Below, piece after piece: positions 17,164-27,214 of a stretch of 64,000 nt of DNA. A program made the translations under genes and the position numbers. The stretch's first letter is position 1. Each line of letters starts with the position of its first letter. The notes under the pieces were generated by a model. It was not told the DNA's origin. It saw nothing but the letters and a program-made list of their open reading frames with translations, and did not search any database. The stretch covers positions 1 through 64,000 of the forward strand of contig JAMXFF010000021.1 of the NCBI GenBank assembly GCA_025370845.1, written 5' to 3'. The DNA comes from Laspinema palackyanum D2a (GTDB lineage: Bacteria > Cyanobacteriota > Cyanobacteriia > Cyanobacteriales > Laspinemataceae).

Positions 17164-20100
17164 CTAGGTTACAACACCATAACCTCCGCCTCCTGGGGTT
17201 TGAATGGCGAAGATATCTCCGGGATTCATTTGAACTGCACTGGTGCTACCTAATTCTTCAATTGTACCATCAATGCGTTCCACTAAATTATGCCCGATCG
17301 CTCCGTCGCCGCCTTGATTTAATCCCGCAGGAGGAATGCGGCGATGATTGGATAAAATAGCTGCCGTCATTGGTTCCAAAAATCGCAAGCGGCGAATGAC
17401 TCCATTTCCTCCGGTATATTGCCCTTTTCCACCGCTATTTTCGCGAATGGCAAAGCTTTCTAATCGGACGGGGAATCGCCATTCTAAAACTTCAGGATCC
17501 GTGAGGCGGGAATTGGTCATGTGGGTTTGAATGGCGTCGGTTCCGTGGAAGTTGGGACCGGCACCAGAACCGCCACAAATGGTTTCGTAATATTGATGCC
17601 GATCGCTGCCAAAGGTGAAGTTATTCATGCTGCCTTGAGATGCTGCCATCACCCCCAAGGCGAGGTACAAGGCATCGACGATCGCCTGGGAAGTTTCAAC
17701 ATTTCCCGCCACCACTGCTGCTGGATAACAGGGGTTTAATAAGCTGCCTTTGGGAATAAGAATGTCTAGGGGTTTGAGACATCCGGCATTCAGCGGAATG
17801 TTATCGTCTACTAAGGTGCGAAACACATACAACACTGCCGCTTTACAAACCGCTGCGGGGGCGTTAAAATTGCTATTGAGTTGCTCCGATGTGCCGGTGA
17901 AATCAATGGTGGCACTGCGGCTATTTTTATCAATGCTGATTTTAACGTGGATTTCTCCGCCATCATCCATTAAGTAGGTAAAATCGCCATTTTTGAGTAC
18001 CGCAATCGCCCGTCGCACGGATTCCTCTGCATTGTCCTGGACATATCCCATATAGGATTCTACAGTTTTTAGACCATAGTATTCCACCATTTTTTTGAGT
18101 TCTTGCACACCTCGTTCATTGGCGGCAATTTGCGCTTGTAAATCGGCAATATTTTGGTCCGTATTTCGCGCTGGATATTCTGCGGTGGTGAGAATCTCTA
18201 ATAAATGGGATTCTTGGAATTTTCCAGATTTGACGATTTGGACGTTATCTAATAAAACCCCTTCTTCTACAACGGTTTTGCTATGGGGTGGCATGGAACC
18301 GGGGGTAATGCCGCCAATGTCCGCATGATGTCCCCGGGAGGCGACGTAAAATAAAATGTCTTTCCCGGCATTATCAAACACTGGGGTAATCACGGTAATA
18401 TCCGGGAGGTGAGTGCCGCCATTATAGGGATTATTGGAGACATAAACATCCCCGGATTTAACGCTTTTTCCTTTGTCGTTCATTAAGGATTCTACGCTTT
18501 CACTCATTGAGCCTAAATGCACGGGAATATGAGGAGCATTTGCCACCAATTGACCGGCGCGATCAAAGATGGCGCAGGAGAAATCAAGGCGTTCTTTGAT
18601 GTTGACAGAAGAGGAGGTATTTTGTAAGGTAATCCCCATTTGTTCGGCAATGGCACGGAACAAATTGTTGAAGATTTCTAGGAGAACCGGGTCTGGATTG
18701 GTAGCGGCGATCGCCTGAGTTTCTATCCGAGGCTGTTCGGCAGTGGAAACCCGGTTTAAGACTAAGTAATTCCGGTCCGTGATTTCCACTTGCCAACCGC
18801 AGGAAATGGCATTTGTGCCGGTTTGTTCTATGATTAAAGCCGGTCCAGTAATCGTATCTCCCGGTTGCAATGATTGGCGTTCAAATACCGGCGTTTCCTG
18901 CCAGGAACCGCCATCGTACATGGGGACGGTGGCAATCGAGGAGGGAACGGCTGACGATCGCCGGGGAACGGTGGGTTCCTCGGGGGGTGTCATCTGCTGG
19001 ACGACTTCAACGGAAACCGTTTCTACGATTAAGGATTTATCTTCTTTGATGAATCCATACCGTTGACGGTGTTCCGCTTCAAATGCTGCTTTTAGGGTGG
19101 CTGGATTGTCGGCAAAATCGATAATTAAGGTGGAGTCGATGCCTTGGTATTTCAGATGCAGTTTGGCAACGGAAACCAGTTCGGTTGTCCCCTGACTGTT
19201 CTGGCTTAATTCGGCTTTTCCGTCCGCTTCCAGTTGGGATAATTGAGTTTGCAACTGGGTCAGCAATTCATCGGTTAATGGCGCTTCTACGGCCCGTTGG
19301 CGGATGGTGCGAATGTCGGCTAATCCCATGCCATAGGCGGATAAAACTCCTGCAAAGGGATGAATAAATACCCGTTTCATGCCCAAGGTGTCGGCAATTT
19401 GACAGGCGTGTTGACCTCCGGCCCCGCCAAAGCAACAGAGGGTATATTCGGAGACATCATATCCCCGTTGCAGGGAGATTTTTTTAATGGCATTGGCCAT
19501 ATTTTCAACAGCGATCGCCAGGAATCCGGCAGCGACTTGTTCCGGGAGTCGGTCATCTCCCGTCCCTTGTTTAATCTGTTGGGACATTTGGTTGAACTTG
19601 TCCCGAACAATGTCAGAATCTAACGGTAAATTTCCATTAATTCCAAACACTTTCGGGAAAAATTGCGGTTGAATTTTCCCTAACATCACGTTACAATCGG
19701 TAACGGTTAATGGTCCCCCTTTGCGATAGGAAGCAGGACCGGGATTGGCCCTGGCAGACTCGGGACCAACGCGATAGCGTGACCCATCAAAAAACAGGAT
19801 TGACCCGCCACCGGCAGCAACGGTATGAATGGACATCATCGGAGTTCTTAATCGCACTCCGGCAATTTCCGTTTCAAATTCTCGTTCGTATTCGCCGTTA
19901 TAATGGGCAACATCGGTGGAAGTTCCGCCCATATCAAAGCTTATAATTTTCTCAAATCCAGCTTTTTTGCTGGTTTCTACCGCCCCAACAATCCCCCCAG
20001 CAGGACCGGATAAAATGCTATCTTTGCCTTGAAATTGTCGCGCATTGGTTAACCCGCCATTGGATTGCATGAACATCAACCGCTGATCTAAGGCATCGGG

Positions 20101-20814
20101 ATTGGAAGAAAGTTCTCCGGAAACGCGATCGACATAGCGACGCAAAATCGGGGAAAGATAGGCGTCTACAACGGTGGTATCCCCGCGACTGACAAGCTTC
20201 ATTAATGGACTGACTTCGTGGGAAACGGAGACTTGAGTAAATCCAATATTTTGGGCGAGTTGAGCAATGCGTTGTTCATGGTGAGGATAGCGATATCCAT
20301 GCATCAAAACGATCGCACAACTTCTAATTCCGCTATGATATGCCCCTTGTAATGCTTGAATTAAAGGCGGTTCGTTAACGGGTTGTAATTCTTCTCCCTG
20401 GGCGCTGTAGCGTTCTTCTACCTCGATGGTTTGTTCATAAAGCATTTCGGGTAACAATATTTCCCGGGCGAAGATATCCGGGCGGTTTTGATAGCCGATT
20501 CTGAGGGCATCTTTAAATCCTTTGGTAATCACCAAAACCGTGCGATCGCCTTTGCGTTCTAATAAAGCATTGGTGGCAACTGTTGTCCCCATTTTAATCG
20601 CCCCAATTTGGTCAATGGGGATGGGTTCATCCCCCGTAATCCCCATCAGTTCTCGTATTCCTTGGACTGGCGCATCTTTGTATCGTTCCGGATTTTCTGA
20701 TAGCACTTTATGCACAATCAATTGCCCGTCGGGACGCTTGGCGACTACATCCGTAAAAGTACCCCCGCGATCAATCCAAAATTCCCAGCGATTGTCAGAA
20801 TTGAGTAAAGTCAT
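17164..20814 (-). CDS. 5-oxoprolinase / hydantoinase A-B fusion
   Basis: 1216 aa. Residues 1 to about 690 are hydantoinase A (actin-like ATPase fold: [14 protein letters not shown] at the start, [12 protein letters not shown] in the middle). About 700-1216 are hydantoinase B ([23 protein letters not shown], and GGGGYG near the end). The fused arrangement matches ATP-dependent 5-oxoprolinase, which opens 5-oxoproline to glutamate in the glutathione cycle. N-methylhydantoinase or acetone carboxylase-like activities are less likely given the fusion. The ATG at 20814 is used. It lies 77 bp downstream of the GDPD gene on the same strand. Confidence 0.9.
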   Translation of the reverse strand: MTLLNSDNRWEFWIDRGGTFTDVVAKRPDGQLIVHKVLSENPERYKDAPVQGIRELMGITGDEPIPIDQIGAIKMGTTVATNALLERKGDRTVLVITKGFKDALRIGYQNRPDIFAREILLPEMLYEQTIEVEERYSAQGEELQPVNEPPLIQALQGAYHSGIRSCAIVLMHGYRYPHHEQRIAQLAQNIGFTQVSVSHEVSPLMKLVSRGDTTVVDAYLSPILRRYVDRVSGELSSNPDALDQRLMFMQSNGGLTNARQFQGKDSILSGPAGGIVGAVETSKKAGFEKIISFDMGGTSTDVAHYNGEYEREFETEIAGVRLRTPMMSIHTVAAGGGSILFFDGSRYRVGPESARANPGPASYRKGGPLTVTDCNVMLGKIQPQFFPKVFGINGNLPLDSDIVRDKFNQMSQQIKQGTGDDRLPEQVAAGFLAIAVENMANAIKKISLQRGYDVSEYTLCCFGGAGGQHACQIADTLGMKRVFIHPFAGVLSAYGMGLADIRTIRQRAVEAPLTDELLTQLQTQLSQLEADGKAELSQNSQGTTELVSVAKLHLKYQGIDSTLIIDFADNPATLKAAFEAEHRQRYGFIKEDKSLIVETVSVEVVQQMTPPEEPTVPRRSSAVPSSIATVPMYDGGSWQETPVFERQSLQPGDTITGPALIIEQTGTNAISCGWQVEITDRNYLVLNRVSTAEQPRIETQAIAATNPDPVLLEIFNNLFRAIAEQMGITLQNTSSSVNIKERLDFSCAIFDRAGQLVANAPHIPVHLGSMSESVESLMNDKGKSVKSGDVYVSNNPYNGGTHLPDITVITPVFDNAGKDILFYVASRGHHADIGGITPGSMPPHSKTVVEEGVLLDNVQIVKSGKFQESHLLEILTTAEYPARNTDQNIADLQAQIAANERGVQELKKMVEYYGLKTVESYMGYVQDNAEESVRRAIAVLKNGDFTYLMDDGGEIHVKISIDKNSRSATIDFTGTSEQLNSNFNAPAAVCKAAVLYVFRTLVDDNIPLNAGCLKPLDILIPKGSLLNPCYPAAVVAGNVETSQAIVDALYLALGVMAASQGSMNNFTFGSDRHQYYETICGGSGAGPNFHGTDAIQTHMTNSRLTDPEVLEWRFPVRLESFAIRENSGGKGQYTGGNGVIRRLRFLEPMTAAILSNHRRIPPAGLNQGGDGAIGHNLVERIDGTIEELGSTSAVQMNPGDIFAIQTPGGGGYGVVT

Positions 20815-20891
20815 GCTAATTTTGTTGAAACTTGGAATAATTTGACTATTTTAAATCATCCAAAGTAAAATCCGCAAGGGTCCACAAAACC

Positions 20892-21632
20892 CTAGGGAAT
20901 TTTTAGCTCTAACATTTCTGGCACTAAGCAGTTGGTGGCGATTCTCACAACTCCTAACTCAAGCAATCTTTCTAAATCTTTAGGCTTATCCACAGTCCAA
21001 GCAACAATATCAACGCCTTGTGCCCGACTGAGGTTAATTAAGGCGGGATTTTTGATTAACAGTTTATACTTGCTCATCATGACGGTATTTCCCGCCTGGG
21101 CTGCTTTCGTTAATTGTCTGCGGAATGCAGTCCGATTGGCGACGAGATAAGCAAATGAAAAATTCTCACTCCGTTCCCGAACCCGGTCAATAAAAGAAGC
21201 ATTAAAAGAAGCAATAATACAGCGATTTCTAAATTGATATCTAATCAGCATTTCAATAAACTCATCTATCTTTGTATCAGTCCAATAAGAATGAGTTTTG
21301 ACTTCAATATAGATAAATTTTTTGATATTTTGCAAAGCAATTAAAGCTTCTTCTAAGGTGGGAATGGGTTCCCCTTTAAAGCGCCAATCAAACCACGAAC
21401 CGGCTTCTCGATGCTTAATTTGGTCTAAAGTTTTCTTCCTGACTTTGCCTCGAATTCCCGTGGTGCGTGTTAAAGTAGAATCATGAATCACCACCGGCAC
21501 TCCATCGGCACTTAACTGGACATCTAACTCGATGGAATCCGCCTGATGTTCGATCGCCGCCAAAAATGCCGCCAGAGTGTTTTCTGGGGCGATACTGGAG
21601 TATCCGCGATGGGCGATAATTTCTAGCTGCAT
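20892..21632 (-). CDS. Glycerophosphodiester phosphodiesterase
   Basis: 246 aa, complete GDPD TIM-barrel. The catalytic and metal residues are visible: HRGYSSIAPENT (residues 8-19), then ELDVQLSADGVPVVIHD (His about 50) and the EVKTHS strand. It hydrolyses glycerophosphodiesters to glycerol-3-phosphate and an alcohol and helps recycle lipid head groups. There is no signal peptide, so it is cytoplasmic. It is divergent from recQ with only 57 bp between the start codons, so the two promoters must overlap. Confidence 0.92.
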   Translation of the reverse strand: MQLEIIAHRGYSSIAPENTLAAFLAAIEHQADSIELDVQLSADGVPVVIHDSTLTRTTGIRGKVRKKTLDQIKHREAGSWFDWRFKGEPIPTLEEALIALQNIKKFIYIEVKTHSYWTDTKIDEFIEMLIRYQFRNRCIIASFNASFIDRVRERSENFSFAYLVANRTAFRRQLTKAAQAGNTVMMSKYKLLIKNPALINLSRAQGVDIVAWTVDKPKDLERLLELGVVRIATNCLVPEMLELKIP

Positions 21633-21689
21633 GATCTGAATCCGGTAAAATAAGTAACTGTCCTATCTTTAACATAACCTGTTTTGCAA

Positions 21690-23156
21690 ATGGACCACCA
21701 TCACAGTGCATCCTGGAATCAGGTCCGGGATACGTTCCGCCAAATCTGGGGATACGATGATTTTAGAAGTCCCCAGGGAGAAATCGTGCAAACTCTGTTG
21801 CAGGGGAAAGATGCGCTGATTGTCTTACCCACGGGTGGGGGAAAGTCGATTTGCTTTCAACTCCCGGCGTTACTGCAAACCGGATTAACCCTGGTGGTGT
21901 CGCCATTAGTAGCACTAATGGAAAATCAGGTACAAGAACTGCGCGATCGCCACTTAGATGCGGCACTCCTTCATGGGGAAGTTCCCACAAAACAGCGCAA
22001 AGCAACCCTAAAGGCCCTAGAAAACAATCAATTACGATTATTATATCTCTCCCCGGAAACCTTGCTGAGTCCCCCGGTTTGGCAGCGTTTATTAGCACCG
22101 GAATTACCGATTAATGGGATGATTTTAGATGAAGCACATTGTTTAGTGCAATGGGGGGATACCTTTCGACCCGCCTATCGCCGTTTGGGTGCCGTTCGTC
22201 CCGCCCTTTTGAAATCAAAACCAGCGGGTTCTAAACTGGCGATCGCAGCGTTTACGGCAACTGCTGACCCGACGGCTCAGAAAACGATTCAATCCGTGTT
22301 AAAATTACAGAAACCTAACCAATTTTTACTCAGTCCTTATCGTTCAAATCTCAATTTACAGATTCAAATTGCTTGGACTCCGCGAGGACGTCGGCAACGG
22401 ATGTTACAGTTTATCCAGTCTCAAGAGTTCCAGTCCGGTTTAGTCTATGTGAGGACTCGCCGGGATGCGGAAGAATTGGCAACTTGGTTAGGGCAACAAG
22501 GATGCAAAACCTCTGCCTATCATGGCGGTTTGAGTGGAGAGGAACGCCGCAGTATTGAAAGCAGTTGGATTGGCGATTCCCTGCAATTTGTGGTCTGTAC
22601 TTGTGCCTTTGGGATGGGAGTGAATAAACCCAATGTCCGGTGGGTTTTACATTATCAAACTCCGGCTTTACTATCAGAATATATTCAAGAAGTGGGCCGC
22701 GCTGGTCGAGATGGGAAACCGGCGACTGCTCTTTCTTTAATTAGCGAATGTACCGGATGGTTAGACCCTCAAGATGAGCATCAGCGTCAATTTGTGATAA
22801 CGCAACAACAAACCCTCTATCGCCGCGCTCAAAATTTGGTGAAAAAGTTACCAACCCAGGGGAATATTAATCAAATTTCCGAACAGTATCCCGATGGAGC
22901 AATTGCCTTATCTTTACTGCATAGTATGGGTCAGTTACAATGGCAGGACCCGTTTCATTACCGGATTACTCGTTCGGGTTTTTCTGCGGGTTCATCTGTA
23001 GCTCATCCGAGTCAACAGATGAAGCAATTCCTGTTGACTCGGGGATGTCGGTGGCAGTTTTTATTAGAAGCGTTTGGGTTTGGAGAGAAAGCTAAAAGGA
23101 TGCGATGTGGTCATTGCGATAACTGTTTAGGTAAGCGCTATTTGGGTTTTATTTAG
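21690..23156 (+). CDS. recQ: ATP-dependent DNA helicase RecQ
   Basis: 488 aa 3'-5' DNA helicase. Motif I PTGGGKS (about 50), motif II DEAH (about 150), and motif VI EYIQEVGRAGRDG (about 330) are present. A C-terminal zinc-binding element, CGHCDNC, lies close to the end. It is the short form: there is no HRDC domain and the RQC winged helix is reduced. I start at the ATG at 21690 (MDHHHSASW); an in-frame TTG at 21684 is also possible. It acts in recombination and replication repair. Confidence 0.93.
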   Translation: MDHHHSASWNQVRDTFRQIWGYDDFRSPQGEIVQTLLQGKDALIVLPTGGGKSICFQLPALLQTGLTLVVSPLVALMENQVQELRDRHLDAALLHGEVPTKQRKATLKALENNQLRLLYLSPETLLSPPVWQRLLAPELPINGMILDEAHCLVQWGDTFRPAYRRLGAVRPALLKSKPAGSKLAIAAFTATADPTAQKTIQSVLKLQKPNQFLLSPYRSNLNLQIQIAWTPRGRRQRMLQFIQSQEFQSGLVYVRTRRDAEELATWLGQQGCKTSAYHGGLSGEERRSIESSWIGDSLQFVVCTCAFGMGVNKPNVRWVLHYQTPALLSEYIQEVGRAGRDGKPATALSLISECTGWLDPQDEHQRQFVITQQQTLYRRAQNLVKKLPTQGNINQISEQYPDGAIALSLLHSMGQLQWQDPFHYRITRSGFSAGSSVAHPSQQMKQFLLTRGCRWQFLLEAFGFGEKAKRMRCGHCDNCLGKRYLGFI

Positions 23157-23201
23157 TTATAGTTATTGCGAGAGTTTCAGTCGGCAGATCCGCTGATTTT
23201 G

Positions 23202-23300
23202 CGTGACATGGCAGAGCCATGTCACGAGGTTTTGAGGGGTATCTGAACCCGCGCAGGAGAGGCTCTGTCCTGTGAGCCTCTACCCTTTAGGGTGCGGGTT
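23202..23300. repeat. Cluster of nested hairpins after recQ
   Basis: A perfect 11-bp hairpin (cgtgacatggc/gccatgtcacg, 23202-23226) is followed by a cloverleaf-like fold. Its outer stem aacccgc/gcgggtt (23246-23252 with 23294-23300) encloses agaggct/agcctct and accc/gggt hairpins. It lies between two convergent genes. It may terminate recQ transcription, but the layout looks like a short palindromic repeat element. Confidence 0.5.
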
Positions 23301-23319
23301 GAGGGGGGTTAGGAATGGG

Positions 23320-24024
23320 TTAGGGAATTCTGGGATTTGGGAAAGAATTTGGACCCGTTAAAGAGGGGTGATTGGGTAGATTAACGGGAGGAACCGTAGG
23401 CATAGCAGCGGGATTCACAATGGGTTCGCCGGGAAGACGATAAATTCCCCATTCTTGGATGCCTCTTCCGGTTAGGATTTCGTGTGCTCGTTCAATTTCA
23501 TAAACTGAGCCTTCAACGATTAGTAAATAGTGGCCTCGGGAGAGGCGCTCGTTATAGATTATGGCCTGTTCTTCCGGGATACCTAAACCGGCTAATGCTC
23601 CGACTAAACCGCCTGTAGCGGCCCCGATCGCACCTCCGGCTAGAGTATTCAGCAGGATTGTTGCCACAGTTCCTCCGGCGAGTACAGGTCCGATTCCGGG
23701 AATGGATAAGGCAGCTAGGGCTTGCAGCAAGCCGATAAAACCCCCCACAGTTCCCCCGGCTACGGCACCTGTGGCAGCCCCTTCTTCGGCAAGGGTTCCG
23801 GAGGCGTCGGTGGTGTGGCTACGGAGTGGGGGGCTGGCGGCGGCATCTCCCATTGTAAGGTGAGAGTTCATGTTAGATTCTCCTGGATTCCGGGACCGGT
23901 CCGGAGCAATAATTGAGAGGTGATTGAGGGAGAATCCTGCTTGTCGGAGTTGGTGGAATGCGACTTCGGCATCTTCATAACGCTCGAAGACGCCTACCGC
24001 GCGTCTAAGTTCATCTACAGTCAT
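23320..24024 (-). CDS. Stress-type protein with glycine-zipper core (paralogue 1)
   Basis: 234 aa. The N-terminal 45 residues (VGVFERYEDAEVAFHQLRQAG) match the heat-induced stress protein YflT-type alpha/beta fold. A hydrophobic Gly/Ala-rich zipper follows (about 80-150; AGGAIGAATGG), probably membrane-inserting. A second small alpha/beta unit (about 165-205) and a Pro-rich tail complete it. The ribosome site GGAGG lies just before the ATG at 24024. It is a tandem paralogue of the next gene upstream. The function is unknown, and a stress role is suggested only by the fold. Confidence 0.8.
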   Translation of the reverse strand: MTVDELRRAVGVFERYEDAEVAFHQLRQAGFSLNHLSIIAPDRSRNPGESNMNSHLTMGDAAASPPLRSHTTDASGTLAEEGAATGAVAGGTVGGFIGLLQALAALSIPGIGPVLAGGTVATILLNTLAGGAIGAATGGLVGALAGLGIPEEQAIIYNERLSRGHYLLIVEGSVYEIERAHEILTGRGIQEWGIYRLPGEPIVNPAAMPTVPPVNLPNHPSLTGPNSFPNPRIP

Positions 24025-24126
24025 GTTTGACCTCCATTTGGTGTTAAATATGGGTCAGTTTGCCGATCGCAAGGCAGGATTTCCGACGGATTTTGATCGC
24101 ACAACTGACCCCAGTGATAAAGTGAG

Positions 24127-24705
24127 TTACTCGGAAAGGAGATTACTTCTTCGGGGCGATCGCTCGTGGATTTCCCACTCTTGGATACCGCGAGCGTTTA
24201 AAATGCGACTAGCAAGGGCAATTTCGCGATCGCTGCCGGTGAGAATCAGCAAATAATCCCCCTGAACCACCCGTTCCCAATAGCGACGAGCGCGCTCATT
24301 AGACATCCCATAAGCCATCAAACGACCCACGATACCCCCAGTCGCGGCACCGATCGCCCCTCCGGCAAACAAAACCGTTCCTGCGCTTGCCACTTCAACC
24401 CCCGCCAGGAGGAGCGGTCCAATTCCAGAAAGTGCTAAGATGCTGAGGCCAACCAGCAACCCCAGAACCATCCCCAAACTTCCCCCGGTTAGAGCAGCGG
24501 CAAGTCCAGTGGCTGGCACGGGATTATCAAGGGTTGTTATTTCCAGTGAATTTGGAGTAATCGACCGAATCCGATTCCGTTTTCGGGCGATCGCTGAAAT
24601 ATTTTTCATCGGAAAGCCTGCGGATTTTAGGTCGCACAGAGCGATTGCGGCCTTTTCCATACTGGGGAATAATCCAACCGCTCGTTTCTGTGGATTGAAT
24701 ACCAT
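24127..24705 (-). CDS. Stress-type protein with glycine-zipper core (paralogue 2)
   Basis: 192 aa with the same plan as its neighbour: an N-terminal unit (VGLFPSMEKAAIALCDLKSAGF), a glycine-zipper hydrophobic core (about 75-130; AGGAIGAATGGIVG), and a C-terminal unit (GDYLLILTGSDREIA...RGIQEWEIHE). It lacks the Pro-rich tail. A GAGAGGA ribosome site precedes the ATG at 24705. The pair arose by tandem duplication. The function is unknown. Confidence 0.8.
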   Translation of the reverse strand: MVFNPQKRAVGLFPSMEKAAIALCDLKSAGFPMKNISAIARKRNRIRSITPNSLEITTLDNPVPATGLAAALTGGSLGMVLGLLVGLSILALSGIGPLLLAGVEVASAGTVLFAGGAIGAATGGIVGRLMAYGMSNERARRYWERVVQGDYLLILTGSDREIALASRILNARGIQEWEIHERSPRRSNLLSE

Positions 24706-24871
24706 GCTTCCTCTCTTTACAATTCATTAAAATTGACGGGATTTTTAGGGAAATTGTGGTAAAATAAAAGGGGTAAAAACGGGTTTATATCCTTCCTAGG
24801 ATAGCCAAACTCTCGGATAGAATCCCTCACTCTTTAGAATGACCTTTGGCTCTATCCGTAGAAAGATAAAA

Positions 24872-24899
24872 GCTGCATCGCCTTCTTGACTAATGCAGC
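24872..24899 (-). terminator. Terminator of the 24945-25235 gene
   Basis: Read on the minus strand, the stem gctgcat/atgcagc with a 14-nt loop is followed by ttttatcttt. It lies about 45 bases after that gene's stop. Confidence 0.6.
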
Positions 24900-24944
24900 A
24901 TGATCAGATGGGTAAGTCTCCCATTTTATGTGGATTTTTTGAAT

Positions 24945-25235
24945 TTAACTGTTGGTTTCTTCCACCGGGGGCGGGGGTTGAGTTAGGCCCCAACGATTCA
25001 AGAGATTAACCACGCCGATCGCCGCTACAACCCCAATGCTCAGGCCAATAACCAGTAAAATTATATACAGCCGTTTAAAGGCTTGTTTTGTTGCAGAAAC
25101 GTTAGAGTTGGGGAGATTTTCCGCCTGGTGGAGGTTCCCAACTTCTGGATGAGCAATGTCAACTCCATCGGCTGTAGGCGGTGGTAGTTCATGAGAGTTT
25201 AAAGGTGCAGGGGATGGATCGCTGGGTCGATTCAT
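24945..25235 (-). CDS. Small single-span membrane protein, unknown function
   Basis: 96 aa. It has a Pro/Asn-rich N-terminal half, one membrane helix at about 54-76 (LYIILLVIGLSIGVVAAIGVVNLL) and a short Pro-rich C-terminus. I do not recognise a family. Similar short anchor proteins are common in cyanobacteria. The start ATG at 25235 is the only in-frame choice near the end. Confidence 0.6.
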   Translation of the reverse strand: MNRPSDPSPAPLNSHELPPPTADGVDIAHPEVGNLHQAENLPNSNVSATKQAFKRLYIILLVIGLSIGVVAAIGVVNLLNRWGLTQPPPPVEETNS

Positions 25236-25309
25236 AATTTAATATTTATCAGCGTTTCTCTTAATATAGCAGACCGTCTGGATTCCCTGCTTGCTGAAAG
25301 ATTTTAGAG

Positions 25310-25393
25310 GCGGTTCACCGGATGCCTTGATTCAATGCATGGAAATTTATCCGATGACGAATGTTCCATCGTGACCCTTTCTCGGTGAACCGC
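25310..25393. repeat. Inverted repeat with 11-bp arms
   Basis: gcggttcaccg (25310-25320) and its exact reverse complement (25383-25393) flank 62 bp that includes attcaatgcatgg. It lies between two divergent genes. It may be a decayed small element or a long regulatory hairpin. Confidence 0.5.
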
Positions 25394-25504
25394 GTCACTG
25401 AATCAAATCCTGGGAAACCCAACTTTTACCCATAAGGGTTCAACTGCACCCCTTCGGGTTTAAAATTAGGGGAAACCCCTGCTATTGCTGAATTCCTGGT
25501 AACC

Positions 25505-27097
25505 ATGAGTAGAGATTTATTTGCCCAAACTGCGATCGCCCAAATTCCTAAAATCCTGACCCTGTGCGATCGCAACCCCCACAGTCCCACCTATGGCTGT
25601 TTTGACCGCAATTTCTGGCATTATAAAATTATCGATTTTCCCAGTGGCATGGCTCAAGAATTTGTTTGGCCCCTGGCTTTAGCCTACCAAACAAACTTAC
25701 CGGATAACCCATTTTATCAGCAAACCGCGCTCCAGGATTGGGTCGAAGCGGGAATCGTTTATGCCGCTCATTCTGCTCATCCAGATGGGTCTTGCGATGA
25801 TTATTTTCCCTACGAAAGAGCCAGTGGTGCTGCGGCTTTTTCCCTGTTGGCTTGTTTAGAAAGTTACACACTCCTCAATCTCAACAATTTTGAAGTCTTG
25901 AAATTTTTGGAACATCGCGCCACCGGGTTAGCCAATCATCATGAAAGTGGTCAACTCAGCAACCATCAAGCGTTAATTGCCTTATGTTTAGAACTGATAT
26001 CTCGTTTGTTAGAAACCAACCGTTGGGACCGGGCTAAAACTGAACGGATCGAACGGGTTTTATCCTGGCAAAGTTCCGAAGGCTGGTTTCAGGAATATGA
26101 AGGCTGTGACCCTGGTTATCATACCCTAACCATTGCTTGTTTAGCCCGACTTCATGAACTTTCTCCAGATCCGCGTCTCAAAGAATCCTTGATAAACGCG
26201 GTAGAACTTGCCACTCAATTTATCCATCCTGATGGGTCTTATGGGGGAGAATATGCGAGTCGAAATACTTATAATTTTTTCCCGCATGGCTTTGAATGGG
26301 TGGGTAAATGGATGCCGGAAGCGTTAGCCATTAATGACTTATTTCTAAAAGGCATCGCAGCAGGTTTAGTTCCCTGTTATGCCGATGACCATATTATTGG
26401 ACATCATACTTGGAGTTATTTATTAGCATGGCGCGATTATGTAGAAAAACGCCCTACTTTACAGCCTCGATCCGAAGGTAAAGTCTGGTTACAAGAAGCA
26501 CAGTTGTTGATAGACCGGAGAGAAAATACTGAAATTTATTTGGCTTTAAATAAAGGGGGAGTTTTTAAACTATTTAGGGAGGGAATTCTGGTGGCATCCG
26601 ATACCCAGTTTTCTCTTCAATTCTCCCAAGGAAGCCGAATAAAAAATGCCGTTGGACATTTAATTGACCGCTATGATTATCAAATTGAAAAAGATGAAAT
26701 TTTGATTCAAGGTCAATTGGGTTGGGCCAAGCAAAAACAAATGAACCCTTTGAACTTGTTGATTTTGCGGGTGGTCATGCTAACTGTAGGCCGATTTTTC
26801 CCTGATTTGATTCGGAAATTGTTGCAAAAAATGCTGATTACGGGAAAGGAAAAAGCCCCGTTTAAATTTATCCGGCGCTTGCAGTGGAAAGATGGAAAAT
26901 GGCAGATTACTGATGAATTAATAGCCGAGTCTTGGCGGAATGTTCAATCCGTGGGAATTGGAGGAGACCAAACCTCAATTTATGTGGTGATGAGTCGCAC
27001 CTTTCAGGTGGGTCAATTGCAACCGTGGCTGGATTTAAGCGATCGCCTCCCCACCCTAACTCATCAGGAACCCCTCAAAGTTGAACGCCAGTTCTAG
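25505..27097 (+). CDS. Alpha/alpha-toroid-like protein, possibly polysaccharide-related
   Basis: 530 aa, soluble, with no signal peptide. The first 310 residues are helical with repeated HPDGS motifs (near 95 and 240), as in alpha/alpha-barrel enzymes such as heparinase-like and terpenoid/glycan-processing proteins. The C-terminal part (about 320-510) is beta-rich, like the second domain of polysaccharide lyase-type folds. I cannot assign catalytic residues. It is followed within 120 bp by a membrane coiled-coil protein on the same strand. A role in surface polysaccharide synthesis is plausible but not shown. Confidence 0.7.
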   Translation: MSRDLFAQTAIAQIPKILTLCDRNPHSPTYGCFDRNFWHYKIIDFPSGMAQEFVWPLALAYQTNLPDNPFYQQTALQDWVEAGIVYAAHSAHPDGSCDDYFPYERASGAAAFSLLACLESYTLLNLNNFEVLKFLEHRATGLANHHESGQLSNHQALIALCLELISRLLETNRWDRAKTERIERVLSWQSSEGWFQEYEGCDPGYHTLTIACLARLHELSPDPRLKESLINAVELATQFIHPDGSYGGEYASRNTYNFFPHGFEWVGKWMPEALAINDLFLKGIAAGLVPCYADDHIIGHHTWSYLLAWRDYVEKRPTLQPRSEGKVWLQEAQLLIDRRENTEIYLALNKGGVFKLFREGILVASDTQFSLQFSQGSRIKNAVGHLIDRYDYQIEKDEILIQGQLGWAKQKQMNPLNLLILRVVMLTVGRFFPDLIRKLLQKMLITGKEKAPFKFIRRLQWKDGKWQITDELIAESWRNVQSVGIGGDQTSIYVVMSRTFQVGQLQPWLDLSDRLPTLTHQEPLKVERQF

Positions 27098-27214
27098 TTT
27101 CTCTTTGCTGTTTCAGGGCTTATGCCAATTTTTAGACTGTCACAGCCTACTAGAAAAATGAAGGCAAATTGTAGCCATACTAGAGGCAATCGACGCAAAC
27201 AAAGCCTGAGTTTT

